The notes under the pieces are model-generated. The model was not told where the DNA came from. It did not search any database and saw only the letters and a program-made list of their open reading frames with translations. A stretch of DNA of 64,000 nt from Sphingomonas sp. GM_Shp_1. GTDB taxonomy: Bacteria; Pseudomonadota; Alphaproteobacteria; Sphingomonadales; Sphingomonadaceae. The stretch lies in assembly GCF_026540895.1 (NCBI RefSeq), contig NZ_JALNUR010000005.1:1-64000 (forward strand). Reading direction: 5' to 3'. The translations under genes were made by a program, and so were the position numbers. The stretch's first letter is position 1, and every line of letters begins with the position of its first letter. Shown one piece after another: positions 19,100 through 28,144 of the stretch.

Positions 19100-20076
19100 C
19101 GCCTTCCTCGATCCTTTCGCGCGCGGGGCCGCTGCTGCTGCTCGTCCTACTGCTCGCCGCGCTCGGCCTGTTCGTTCCCGACTTCCTGTCGGTACGCAAT
19201 ACGCAGGGCCTGTTATTGTCGGTCACGCTGGTCGGCACCATCGCCGCGACGATGATGCTCGTGCTGGCGATGCGCGAAGTCGACCTGTCGGTCGGCTCGA
19301 CGGTCGCCTTTTCAGGCGTGCTGGCGGCGGTGACGATGGGCGCGACCGGCAGCGTGACGCTGGGCGTGCTGGCGGGGCTGGGCGGCGGTCTGGCGGTCGG
19401 GCTGGTGAACGGCGTGCTGATCGCCGGTTTCCAGGTCAATTCCCTGATCGTCACGCTGGCGACGATGGAAATGGTGCGCGGCCTCGCCTTCCTCACCTCG
19501 GGTGGACAGAGCGTCGCCATCCCGCTCCAGCGCTTCTACACGCTGGGGTCGGGCGGGATGCTGGGCATCGGCTGGCCGATCTGGATCATGGTGGCCGGGT
19601 TCGCGGTGTTCGGCGTCGTGCTCAACCGCACGGCGTTCGGGCGCAACATCCTGGCGATCGGTGGCAATGCGGAGGCCGCGCGGCTGGCGGGGGTGCCGAT
19701 CACGCGGGTGCGGATCATCGTGTTCGCGTTGCAGGGGCTGATGGCGGCGCTGGCCGGTATCATCCTGGCCGCGCGCATCACCAGCGGCCAGCCCAATACC
19801 AGCATCGGATTGGAGCTGGCGGTGATCTCGGCCTGTGTGCTGGGCGGCGTCTCGCTGTCCGGCGGGGTCGCGACCATCGGCGGGGTGATGATCGGCGTCC
19901 TGATCATGGGCGCGGCGCAGAATGCGCTGAACCTGCTGAACATCCCCACCTTCTACCAATATGTCGTGCGCGGCGGCATCCTGCTGATCGCGGTCATCGC
20001 CGACCGGCTGCGCCAGACGGGGCGCCTGCCGCGCCTGCCGCTGACGCGCGCCGCCCCCGAACGGAGCATTCGCTGA
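19096..20076 (+). CDS. araH: AraH/RbsC-type sugar ABC transporter permease
   Basis: A 326-residue inner-membrane permease with about ten hydrophobic segments and the family signature region VGSTVAFSGVLAAV near 60-75. The conserved GGNAEAARLAGV loop that contacts the ATPase is present near 190. It completes the ABC importer with the two preceding genes and begins inside the stop of the ATPase gene. The galactonate dehydratase gene follows directly, which ties import to oxidation of the same sugar. Confidence 0.9.
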   Translation: MTPSSILSRAGPLLLLVLLLAALGLFVPDFLSVRNTQGLLLSVTLVGTIAATMMLVLAMREVDLSVGSTVAFSGVLAAVTMGATGSVTLGVLAGLGGGLAVGLVNGVLIAGFQVNSLIVTLATMEMVRGLAFLTSGGQSVAIPLQRFYTLGSGGMLGIGWPIWIMVAGFAVFGVVLNRTAFGRNILAIGGNAEAARLAGVPITRVRIIVFALQGLMAALAGIILAARITSGQPNTSIGLELAVISACVLGGVSLSGGVATIGGVMIGVLIMGAAQNALNLLNIPTFYQYVVRGGILLIAVIADRLRQTGRLPRLPLTRAAPERSIR

Positions 20077-20077
20077 C

Positions 20078-21223
20078 ATGGCCCGCATCGCCAGGATCGA
20101 ACATTTTCTCGTGCCGCCGCGCTGGTTATTCGTGCGGATCGAGTGCGACGACGGCAGCGTCGGCTGGGGCGAGGCCAGTCTGGAGGGCCATGCGGAGGCG
20201 GTGGCGGGGGCGCTCGACGCCGCGCGCGACCGGCTGATCGGCCATGACGCCGACCGGATCGAGGATGCGTGGCAGATGCTCTATCGCCTCGGCTTCTATC
20301 GCGGTGGCCCGGTGCTGATGTCGGCGATTTCCGGCATCGACATGGCCTTGTGGGACCTGCGTGGGCGGGCGCTGGGCGTGCCGGTCCACGACTTGCTGGG
20401 TGGCCGGGTGCGCGACAGCATCCGCGTCTATGCCTGGATCGGCGGCGACCGGCCGAGCGACGTCGCCGCCGCCGCGCTCGACCGCAAGGCGCAAGGGTTC
20501 GACGCGATCAAGATGAACGGGTCGGAGGAGATGGAATGGCTGGCCAGCCCCAGTGCGGTCGATGCCGCCGTCGAACGGCTGGCGATGGTGCGCGAGACCG
20601 GGATGGACGTGGGCATCGATTTCCACGGCCGGGTCCATAAACCGGTCGCGCGGCGGCTGGTGGAGGCGCTGGCCCCGCTCGGCCCGCTATTCGTCGAGGA
20701 GGTGCTGCTGGGCGAACATCCCGAAGCGCTGGCGCAGATCGCGGCCCAGTCCACGGTGCCGCTGGCGATGGGCGAGCGGCTTTATTCTCGCTGGGATTTC
20801 AAACCCTTTTTCGAGCGCGCGGTCATCGACGTGGCGCAGCCCGATCTGGCCCATGCCGGTGGCATTTCGGAGGGGCGCCGAATCGCCGCCATGGCCGAGG
20901 CCTATGACGTGGCGCTCGCCCCGCATTGTCCGCTGGGGCCGCTGGCGTTGGCGGCCTGTTTCCAAGTCGCGGCGACGACGCCCAACTTCGTGATCCAGGA
21001 AATCTCGCTGGGCATCCATTACAACCAGGCCGATGCCGATCTGCTGACCTATCTGACCGATCCGGAGGTGCTGGCCGTGCGCAATGGCCGCGTCGCCGTG
21101 CCGAGCGGACCGGGACTGGGGGTGACGATCGACGAGGCGCGGGTGCGTGACGCGGCGCGGGTTCCGCATCGCTGGCGCAATCCGGTGTGGCGCGGCACCG
21201 ATGGGAGTCTACGCGAATGGTGA
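20078..21223 (+). CDS. dgoD: D-galactonate dehydratase
   Basis: A 381-residue enolase-superfamily enzyme that converts D-galactonate to 2-keto-3-deoxygalactonate. It matches E. coli DgoD through the whole sequence, with LPPRW near the start and a barrel carrying the metal ligands Asp181, Glu207 and Glu233. The catalytic pair is His183 (DFHGR) and His283 (APHCPLG). It lies 1 bp after the permease gene and overlaps the dehydrogenase gene, so it is part of the import operon. It is the gene that best identifies galactose as the sugar handled here. The next enzymes, a kinase and aldolase, are not in the window. Confidence 0.92.
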   Translation: MARIARIEHFLVPPRWLFVRIECDDGSVGWGEASLEGHAEAVAGALDAARDRLIGHDADRIEDAWQMLYRLGFYRGGPVLMSAISGIDMALWDLRGRALGVPVHDLLGGRVRDSIRVYAWIGGDRPSDVAAAALDRKAQGFDAIKMNGSEEMEWLASPSAVDAAVERLAMVRETGMDVGIDFHGRVHKPVARRLVEALAPLGPLFVEEVLLGEHPEALAQIAAQSTVPLAMGERLYSRWDFKPFFERAVIDVAQPDLAHAGGISEGRRIAAMAEAYDVALAPHCPLGPLALAACFQVAATTPNFVIQEISLGIHYNQADADLLTYLTDPEVLAVRNGRVAVPSGPGLGVTIDEARVRDAARVPHRWRNPVWRGTDGSLREW

Positions 21224-21933
21224 CGGGGTTCGATGGCAGGGTGGCGATCGTCACCGGTGCGGGCGGCGGCATCGGCGGGGCGATCGCCGCCGCGCTGGCG
21301 GACGCGGGGGCGGCGGTCGCGATGGTCGACCGCACTGCCGATGCACTGCGCCACGACGACCGGCACCTGGCGATCGGGTGCGACATCGCCGATCCGGGTG
21401 CTGTCGACCGCGCCGTGGCGGCGACACTCAACCGGTTCTGGCGGTTCGACATATTGGTCAACGTCGCCGGGATCATGATCTACAAGCCGATCGCGGAACA
21501 GGACGCCGCCGACTGGCAGCGCTTGCTGGCGGTCAACCTGATCGCGCCGGCGCTGTTCACCGGCCATGCGCTGCGCCACATGGCCCCGGGCGGGGCGATC
21601 GTGAACGTGGCGTCGATCCATGCCCATCGCACCTCCGCCGAAGTCGCTTCCTATGCCGCATCCAAGGCCGCGCTGGTCAGCCTCACGCGATCGACCGCGA
21701 TCGAGGGGGCGGCGCGCGGCATCCGCTGCAACGCGATCCTGCCCGGCGCGATCGACACCCCGTTGCTGCGCGCCAGCCCGAACATTGCGGCGGGGATCGA
21801 GGTGATCGATCCCGCCGATATCGGCACACCGGCGGATATCGCCTCGCTCGCGCTGTTCCTCGCCTCGGATGGGGCGCGCTTCGTGTCCGGCGCGGAACTG
21901 GTCGCCGATGGGGGCAGGATGGGGCGGTTATGA
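21217..21933 (+). CDS. SDR-family sugar dehydrogenase, probable galactose dehydrogenase
   Basis: A 238-residue classical short-chain dehydrogenase. The cofactor motif TGAGGGIGG is near residue 15, NVAG near 85, and the catalytic YxxxK is in SYAASKAAL near 150. In this operon it should oxidise D-galactose to the lactone that the SMP-30 protein opens. That role is inferred from context and is supported by the dehydratase beside it. The ATG at 21217 overlaps the dehydratase stop. A longer start at 21187 lies inside the dehydratase gene and is less likely. It converges on galM with a 6-bp overlap. Confidence 0.8.
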   Translation: MVTGFDGRVAIVTGAGGGIGGAIAAALADAGAAVAMVDRTADALRHDDRHLAIGCDIADPGAVDRAVAATLNRFWRFDILVNVAGIMIYKPIAEQDAADWQRLLAVNLIAPALFTGHALRHMAPGGAIVNVASIHAHRTSAEVASYAASKAALVSLTRSTAIEGAARGIRCNAILPGAIDTPLLRASPNIAAGIEVIDPADIGTPADIASLALFLASDGARFVSGAELVADGGRMGRL

Positions 21934-22905
21934 CGCCGGGGTCACGCCGAAGCGCCATTCGGTAATCGCCTGCCAGCGATCGCCGGGATCGAGGCGGCTG
22001 GACGGAAATCGCGGGTGGTGGACCGCGTCCGGCCAGCCCTGCGCCTCCAGGCACAGCCCTGCATGCGCGGCGAACGCGCCTGTCAGGGCGTATCCGTCGT
22101 AGAATTGCAGCCCCGGCCGGTCGGTCGCGATCGTCAGGCTCCGGCCGCTGGCGGGATGGTCGAGCCAGGCGACCTCGCGCAGGCCGTGCCCGGTCAGGCA
22201 GTAATTGTGATTGTATCCGGGATGGACGTCCCGACCGATCGGCCGCGAGGTCCGAAAGTCGAAGGGCGTACCGCCGACGCGCTGGCGCTCCCCGGTCGGC
22301 AGCGCAGCCTCGTCGATCGACAGGATATGGTCGGCGGCGATGCGCAGGCGGTGATCGTGGATCGTTGTCGCCGGATCGCCCGACAGGTTGAAATAGGGAT
22401 GGCTGACCAGATTGACGTGTGTCGGACGGTCGGTCGTCGCCCGATACTCGACCCGCAACCGGTCCGGCGCGGGGAGCAGGAAGGTGGCGGTGACATGCAG
22501 CGCGCCGGGCCAGCCCGCATCGCCATCCGGGCTGTGATGCGTCAGGACCAGGCGCGTCGCCTCCGCCCGTTCCACCCGCCAGATCACCCGGTGAAAGCCG
22601 GGTATGCCGCCATGGAGATGGTTGGAACCGTCATTCGCCACCAACCGGACGATCCCGCCGTCCAGCGGGAAACTCGCGCCCGCGATCCGATTGGCATAGC
22701 GCCCGCACGTCGCCCCCATATAGGCATCGGGCCCCGACGCCCCGGCGGCGGGATAGTCCCGCACCCGCGCATGGCCGAGCAGGACGTTCGCATGGCGGCC
22801 ATGCCGGTCCGGCGCTTCGATCGCCATCAGCGTCGCGCCCAAATTGGTCAGCGTGACGCGGATACCGCCATCGCGGTGCAGGATGAAGCTATCGATCGCG
22901 GGCAT
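21928..22905 (-). CDS. galM: Aldose 1-epimerase (mutarotase)
   Basis: A 325-residue beta-sandwich enzyme that interconverts the alpha and beta anomers of galactose. The catalytic His169 is in VSHPYFNL and the catalytic Glu287 in CLEAQGWPDAVHHP. No signal peptide is seen, so it acts in the cytoplasm, where it would supply the anomer used by the dehydrogenase. It follows the TonB receptor gene on the same strand after a 58-bp gap that holds a terminator-like hairpin, so it may be expressed by read-through. Confidence 0.88.
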   Translation of the reverse strand: MPAIDSFILHRDGGIRVTLTNLGATLMAIEAPDRHGRHANVLLGHARVRDYPAAGASGPDAYMGATCGRYANRIAGASFPLDGGIVRLVANDGSNHLHGGIPGFHRVIWRVERAEATRLVLTHHSPDGDAGWPGALHVTATFLLPAPDRLRVEYRATTDRPTHVNLVSHPYFNLSGDPATTIHDHRLRIAADHILSIDEAALPTGERQRVGGTPFDFRTSRPIGRDVHPGYNHNYCLTGHGLREVAWLDHPASGRSLTIATDRPGLQFYDGYALTGAFAAHAGLCLEAQGWPDAVHHPRFPSSRLDPGDRWQAITEWRFGVTPAS

Positions 22906-22924
22906 GATCGGTCCGAAGAAAGAG

Positions 22925-22956
22925 GGGAGGGCAGTGCGCCATGGCTCCGCCCTCCC
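22925..22956 (-). terminator. Terminator-like hairpin between TonB receptor and galM
   Basis: In the minus-strand transcript GGGAGGGC pairs with GCCCTCCC around a 16-nt loop, and a pyrimidine-rich run (CCTCTTTCTTC) follows. An outer GATCGG/CCGATC pair can extend it. It begins just after the receptor stop codon and could attenuate galM expression. Confidence 0.5.
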
Positions 22957-22963
22957 TATCCGA

Positions 22964-25726
22964 TCAGAAGTTGAACCGCATGCCCGCGCCGATGCGGCGG
23001 CCTTGCGTCGATACGGTGATCCGCCGCTCCTCGAACCGCGAATAATCCTGGTAGCGGTTGTCGGTCAGGTTCAGCACCTCGGCAAAGACCGAAATCGAGT
23101 CGTTCAGCTTGGCCGAGGCCGACAGGTCGATCTGGTCATAGGCGAAGACCTGGGTCGGCTGGCTCTGCGCCCCGAACGTCGCCGCCAGGAAGGGCGCGCG
23201 CCAGTTATACGCGCCGCGGATCGAAAAGCCGTCCTTTTCATAGAACAGCACGAGGTTGGCGGTATCCGACAGCCCCTCGACGTTGAACGTCTGATTGCTC
23301 AGCGTCGGATCGAACCGGATCGAACTGCGCACCAGCGTGTAATTGGCCGATGCGCCGAACCCGTCGAACGGCGCGGGCAGGAAGTCGAACACGGTCTGCA
23401 CCGCCGCTTCCACCCCGTACACATCGCCGTTCTGCGCATTGAACGGTCGGTTGGCGAGGAAGCGTTCGCCGAAATACACCTCTTCGCGCTGGGCGGAGAT
23501 GATGAAGTTCTGCAGCTTCTTGTAGAATGCCGCGATGCTCGCATAGCTGGTCCGGCTGAAATAATAGTCGGCCGACGCATCCACGTTCCACGCCAGGAAC
23601 GGCAGCAGATAGGGGTTGCCGCCGCTGACCGAGCTGGAATCGGGCGGGCGGAAGTTGAAGGACTGCGACAGCCCCAACCGGCTGAGCGTCGGGCGGGTCA
23701 TCGTCCGCGAGCCCGCGAGGCGGAAGGTCAACTGATCGGTCGCGTCGAAGCGGAAATTCAGCGACGGCAGCACATAGGTATAGTTGTTGCGCGCATCGAC
23801 CGGGATGTTCGGGCTATAGACCGGTTGCGCCGCCGTCGGGTCCGCCGGGTTCTTGATGACGTTGAGCAGCGTGACCGAATAGCCGGTGGCATAGAGATCG
23901 GTGTGGATCAGCCGCGCACCCGCCATCGCGGTCCAGCGGCCGCCGCCCATGTCACCCGCGAAGGCCGCCTGGACATAGCCCGCATAGGTGTTCTCGCGGA
24001 CGGTACCCGATCCGCGTTCGAGGTCGATTGGATCCAGGCTGTTGTTGTTCCCGGCGAACACCGCGCGGAACCGGTTGCGCGCGTCGATCGCCGATTGCGA
24101 CGATCCGCCGACCTGGTTGGCGGCCTCGGCCGATCCCCAATAGCGGACCAGCGCGTCGCGATCATAGTTCAGCCAGGTCAGGTTGCGGCCCAGCACATTG
24201 GCGTTGAAATCGGTGAACAGCGACGACGGCGCCAGCGCCTGATAGCCGCAATAGAAGCAGCCGAGCGGTTCCGGCGATTCGCGCGCGACGGTGATCTTCT
24301 TGCGGTTGGTGAACAGCAGCCCCGCCTGGATTTTGTCGAGAAAGCCGTTGCGGTCCCAGGTCAGGTCGACCGCGCCCTGATTCACCGTATCGCCGTTGCG
24401 CCCGCCGCGTTCCGAACAGCAATGCAGCCGCACCGCCGAATTGTCGTTGGTCGGCAGGATGTTGGTCATCGTCGGCAGGCCGTCCGGCCCGTTCAGCACG
24501 AAGGTCGGCGTCACGCCGGTCTGGCGCACGCCCACCACATAGAACAACTGGTCCGATGCGTTGCGCGAATTGGAATGCGCCGCGTCGAAATCGATGGAGA
24601 GCGTGTCGGTCGGCTTCCACTTGATCCGCGCGCCGATCTGGTAGGTGCGGGCATCCTGCGGCGCGGTCGACACGATATGGTCGGCGGCCAGCCCCGCGGT
24701 GGCGGTCGCGGGCAGCACCGTGAACTGGGTGGCGGTGCCGTTCGCATTGATCGTCGCCGACGTGATCCGCGCCGGATCGACATAATAGCCGAGCTGGTTG
24801 GTCCGGCTGTCGGCCTTTTGCTGGGTATAGAGCGCGTCCAGCTCGAAGCGCACCTTGTCCGAGATCACATAATCCAGTGCGAAGGTGCCGCCGATGCGTT
24901 CGCGGCTCGTCTCGCTGGCGGTGAAGTTCAATGTGCGCGGCAGCGCCACCCCGGTCCTCTCGCGCACGCCGTCGCCATCGGTATCGACCCGCTGGTTGAC
25001 GATCCACCCATCGGTCGAGATGTTGCGCAGCGCGAAACGGCGCTTGTCGTAGATCACGCTGGCGAGCACGCCGAAGGTGCGGTCGGCGTTGCTATGGCTG
25101 ATGACGCCCGACACGACCGGGGTGATGGTGTCCGATGTGTTGTCGTGCCGTCCCTGGACGCTGCCCGAAAAGCGCAGACCGGCGCGGTCGGTCGGGCGCG
25201 CGGTGCGCAGGATGACCGTCGAGCCGATGCCGCCTTCCTGGAACCGCGCTTCGGACGATTTATAGACCTCGGCCCCGGTGATGAGTTCGGACGACAGGAT
25301 GTCGAACGAGAAGGAGCGCCCGCCCGCATCGGTCGACAGCAGCCGGTTGTTGAGCAGGACCGTATTGAATTCCGGCCCCAGACCGCGAACCGTGATCCCA
25401 CGGCCTTCGCCATTGGCGCGGCTGATCGCGACACCGGTGATGCGTTGCAGCGACTCGGCGATGTTGGCGTCGGGAAAGTCGCCGATATCCTTGGCCGAAA
25501 TGCCGTCGACCACGCCGATCGTCTCGCGCTTCACCTCCAGCGCATTGGCCAGGCTGGCGCGGATGCCGGTGACGACGATTTCATCACCTTCCCGGAGGGG
25601 ATCGTCTTCGGTCGTCCGGCTGGGCGCGGCCGGGGCGTCCTGTGCCAGCGCAGGCACCGTTCCGGCCAGCAGCAGCAGCGACGCTCCCGACAGCAGCAAG
25701 GCCGCATTATGACGAAATTTCCGCAT
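22964..25726 (-). CDS. TonB-dependent receptor (Caulobacter/Xanthomonas type)
   Basis: A 920-residue outer-membrane receptor, probably for galactose-containing oligosaccharides given its neighbours. It has a signal peptide (about 1-28), a TonB-box-like DEIVVTG near 50 and a plug domain (LEVKRETIGVVDGISAKDIG, then SLQRITGVAIS, then ITVRGLG). A barrel follows and ends in GAGMRFNF with the terminal Phe of outer-membrane proteins. The start at 25726 follows a GGGGGG run. Unusual Cys pairs occur in the barrel (LHCCSE; GCFYCGY). It probably shares regulation with GH36 upstream and galM downstream. Confidence 0.88.
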   Translation of the reverse strand: MRKFRHNAALLLSGASLLLLAGTVPALAQDAPAAPSRTTEDDPLREGDEIVVTGIRASLANALEVKRETIGVVDGISAKDIGDFPDANIAESLQRITGVAISRANGEGRGITVRGLGPEFNTVLLNNRLLSTDAGGRSFSFDILSSELITGAEVYKSSEARFQEGGIGSTVILRTARPTDRAGLRFSGSVQGRHDNTSDTITPVVSGVISHSNADRTFGVLASVIYDKRRFALRNISTDGWIVNQRVDTDGDGVRERTGVALPRTLNFTASETSRERIGGTFALDYVISDKVRFELDALYTQQKADSRTNQLGYYVDPARITSATINANGTATQFTVLPATATAGLAADHIVSTAPQDARTYQIGARIKWKPTDTLSIDFDAAHSNSRNASDQLFYVVGVRQTGVTPTFVLNGPDGLPTMTNILPTNDNSAVRLHCCSERGGRNGDTVNQGAVDLTWDRNGFLDKIQAGLLFTNRKKITVARESPEPLGCFYCGYQALAPSSLFTDFNANVLGRNLTWLNYDRDALVRYWGSAEAANQVGGSSQSAIDARNRFRAVFAGNNNSLDPIDLERGSGTVRENTYAGYVQAAFAGDMGGGRWTAMAGARLIHTDLYATGYSVTLLNVIKNPADPTAAQPVYSPNIPVDARNNYTYVLPSLNFRFDATDQLTFRLAGSRTMTRPTLSRLGLSQSFNFRPPDSSSVSGGNPYLLPFLAWNVDASADYYFSRTSYASIAAFYKKLQNFIISAQREEVYFGERFLANRPFNAQNGDVYGVEAAVQTVFDFLPAPFDGFGASANYTLVRSSIRFDPTLSNQTFNVEGLSDTANLVLFYEKDGFSIRGAYNWRAPFLAATFGAQSQPTQVFAYDQIDLSASAKLNDSISVFAEVLNLTDNRYQDYSRFEERRITVSTQGRRIGAGMRFNF

Positions 25727-25757
25727 GACGATCCCCCCATTTTGTTGTGACTGACCC

Positions 25758-25779
25758 ACAATAAATATTACTTTAAAAC
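25758..25779. promoter_or_regulatory. AT-rich motif, site c (TonB receptor promoter)
   Basis: CAATAAATATTACTTTAAAAC lies in the 121-bp gap before the TonB receptor gene. It shares CAATAAATAT exactly with site b and then diverges. The whole gap is unusually AT-rich for this genome and probably holds the receptor promoter. Confidence 0.4.
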
Positions 25780-25847
25780 GGGTGTCCAGCATTTTTTCGG
25801 GTTTAATTGCAGGCAAGCGGATATTTTGTATTACTTATTGCGATGCG

Positions 25848-28049
25848 TCATTGCCGCGTCAGGATCACGCCGACCCCCTGGAAGTCGCCTCGCAGCGTGA
25901 CGTCCAATCCGTGCCGCATCCAATAGCCGCCGCTGGCGACGGGCGGAACGGTGGCGGGCAGTTTCTGTCCGTCCATCGACTCGATCCGATATTGCGCATC
26001 GGGGTCGAGCCCGGTGAGCGCGATGGCGGGCATCACGTCCAGCTTGTGGGTATTGGCGACCAGCGTGAACAACGCCGCCTGCTTGCGATCGGCGGACACA
26101 TAGAGGTTGGTCCAGCGCGGATCGGCATCGTCGGGGCGATTCAGCCGGTACAGGTCGCCCTGCTGCACCGTCTCGCGGATGCGCTTGTACGCCGCGACAT
26201 AGGCACGGGCGATGGTGAAGTCGATCTCCTGCCATTTGTTCAGGTTGGTGCCGATCCCCAGTCCGCCCTGCATCGCCGACAGGAACCGGAACGCCAGCGT
26301 CGTCTGGCGATGGTTGACCCAGTGCGGGCTGTCGGTCACCCACGCCATCATCGTCGCGGGCGCATAGGCCTGGGTATAGCCGTCCTGGATCTCCATCCGG
26401 TCGAGCGGGTCGGTATTGTCCGATGGCCACATCTGATCGGTGCGCGCCATGATCCCCATGTCGACCCGGCCGCCGCCGCCCGAGCAGCTTTCGATCTCCA
26501 CGCGCGGATGCCGTTTGCGCAGCTCGTCGAGGATCCAATAGAGGTTGCGGACATAGGCGACATAGATCGCCTGCTGGTCGGCGACATCGGCGTCGGGCCA
26601 GCCGGGTTCGGACCAGTTGCGGTTATAGTCCCATTTGAGGAACGCGATGTCGTTGGTCTTCAGCAGGCCGTCGAGCGTCGCCAGTACATAGTCGCGCACA
26701 TCGGTCCGCGCGAGGTTGAGGACCAGTTGGTTGCGCCCCTCGCTGCGTGGACGCCCCTTGAACTGCATCACCCAGTCGGGATGGGCACGGTAGAGGTCGC
26801 TGTCGGCGTTGATCATCTCCGGTTCGACCCACAGGCCGAAATCCATGCCCAGCGCCTTGACCCGGTCGATCAGCGGCGTCAGTCCGTTGGGGAATTTGGT
26901 GCGGTTGACGCTCCAGTCGCCCAGGCCCGCTCGGTCGTTGTTGCGTCCGCCGAACCAGCCGTCATCCATCACGAATCGCTCCACGCCCAGCGTCGCGGCG
27001 CGTTCGGCCAGCGCCATCTGTCCCGCCTCGTTGACGTCGAACTCGGTCGCTTCCCAGCTATTGTAGAGGACCTTGCGCAAGGGCAGGCGGCCGCCGCGCC
27101 CTGGCAGCACCTGCTCGCGCTGGAACCGGTGGAAGATCCGGCTGGCGCCCCCCTTGCCGGCGTCGGAAAAGCCGACATAGAAGATCGGCGTTTCCAGCTT
27201 CCCGCCCGGTTGCAGGCGATAGGCGAAGTCGAACGGGTTGTAGCCGCCGACGATGCGGATGCGGCCGGTCACATCCTGGTTGAAATTCAGCCGCCACGAT
27301 CCGCTCCAGGCCAGCGCGCCGATCCAGGCCGGGCCCTTGGCTTCGTCAGTGCCGTTGCGGGTCACCATGAACCACGGGTTGTTCTCGCTTCCGGTCGATC
27401 CGCGACGGCTCTCCAGCACGGTGGCGCCCGGCGTGATCGCGCGTTCGCGCATCGTCCACTCGGCCGCCCAGCGCCCGGTGGAGAAATGCAGCTTGTAATC
27501 ATAGGCGACCGGCAGCGTCAGTCCGGCGGCGGCCACCTGATCGAGCCGGACGTCCGTGGTGCCGCGATTCTCGATGACCGCCGAACGCGCGATGACGCCG
27601 GTGCCGCGATCGATCCGGTATGTCAGGGTGACGAACAGCGGCCGGTCCAGATCGCTCAGCGTCACATGCACGGCATCGCCGTCCATCCGGTGGCTGCGGT
27701 AGTAGAGGACCAGATCGCGATTGCCGTCGGGATAGGCGACCTTCAGCGCGGGTTCGGCATAGAGCCCGCCGCCCTGACCGGCATATTCCTGCGGCACGAC
27801 ATTGGCGGCGATGTCGAATCCGCTCAGCCCCGACAGTTCGGGAGCGCTCAAGGGTACGCGATCGGGCAGGCGCCGGCCCCAATAGACCGACTGCAATATG
27901 CCCTGTGCATTGACCTTGAACGCATAGGTCACATCGCCGCCATCGAGCCGGAACATACGTGCCGCGCCATCATAGCTGGCCTGTGCGAGCGCAGGAACCG
28001 GTGCCGTACCCAGCAAAAGCAGAGCCGCTATTTTACCCATCGCTCGCAT
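25848..28049 (-). CDS. Glycoside hydrolase family 36 alpha-galactosidase, exported
   Basis: A 733-residue enzyme with the family layout: N-terminal beta-sandwich, central TIM barrel and C-terminal beta domain. A signal peptide spans residues 1-22 (MRAMGKIAALLLLGTAPVPA). The nucleophile is Asp474 in FLKWDYNRN and the acid/base is in PSDNTDPLD (Asp544). Other conserved segments are VMDDGWFG and SCSGGGGRVD. AGGAGAG supports the start at 28049. It would release galactose from raffinose-type sugars or galactomannan side chains. A GH27 enzyme in the same island suggests division of labour by substrate size or cell compartment. Confidence 0.92.
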   Translation of the reverse strand: MRAMGKIAALLLLGTAPVPALAQASYDGAARMFRLDGGDVTYAFKVNAQGILQSVYWGRRLPDRVPLSAPELSGLSGFDIAANVVPQEYAGQGGGLYAEPALKVAYPDGNRDLVLYYRSHRMDGDAVHVTLSDLDRPLFVTLTYRIDRGTGVIARSAVIENRGTTDVRLDQVAAAGLTLPVAYDYKLHFSTGRWAAEWTMRERAITPGATVLESRRGSTGSENNPWFMVTRNGTDEAKGPAWIGALAWSGSWRLNFNQDVTGRIRIVGGYNPFDFAYRLQPGGKLETPIFYVGFSDAGKGGASRIFHRFQREQVLPGRGGRLPLRKVLYNSWEATEFDVNEAGQMALAERAATLGVERFVMDDGWFGGRNNDRAGLGDWSVNRTKFPNGLTPLIDRVKALGMDFGLWVEPEMINADSDLYRAHPDWVMQFKGRPRSEGRNQLVLNLARTDVRDYVLATLDGLLKTNDIAFLKWDYNRNWSEPGWPDADVADQQAIYVAYVRNLYWILDELRKRHPRVEIESCSGGGGRVDMGIMARTDQMWPSDNTDPLDRMEIQDGYTQAYAPATMMAWVTDSPHWVNHRQTTLAFRFLSAMQGGLGIGTNLNKWQEIDFTIARAYVAAYKRIRETVQQGDLYRLNRPDDADPRWTNLYVSADRKQAALFTLVANTHKLDVMPAIALTGLDPDAQYRIESMDGQKLPATVPPVASGGYWMRHGLDVTLRGDFQGVGVILTRQ

Positions 28050-28093
28050 ATTCTCTCCTTCATATCCAACAGCGGCCAGGCGGACGCGCATCG

Positions 28094-28117
28094 GATTTAA
28101 TATCATATTTATTTGGG
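28094..28117 (-). promoter_or_regulatory. AT-rich motif, site d (GH36 promoter)
   Basis: On the minus strand the sequence reads CCAAATAAATATGATATTAA, about 50 bp before the GH36 start. It contains AATAAATATGATAT, identical over 14 bases to site b at the sugar ABC promoter. TATGAT may be the -10 box of the GH36 gene. Confidence 0.5.
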
Positions 28118-28144
28118 GCGCAAACAGTATCTCGGCCAGCGTCT

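Noticed and set aside
22844..25750. A 968-codon plus-strand frame opposite the first TonB receptor
   Set aside because: It is antisense to a gene with full receptor motifs and its translation shows no recognisable domain.
25782..28100. A 772-codon plus-strand frame opposite GH36
   Set aside because: The GH36 catalytic motifs on the minus strand are decisive; the opposing frame has antisense-type composition.
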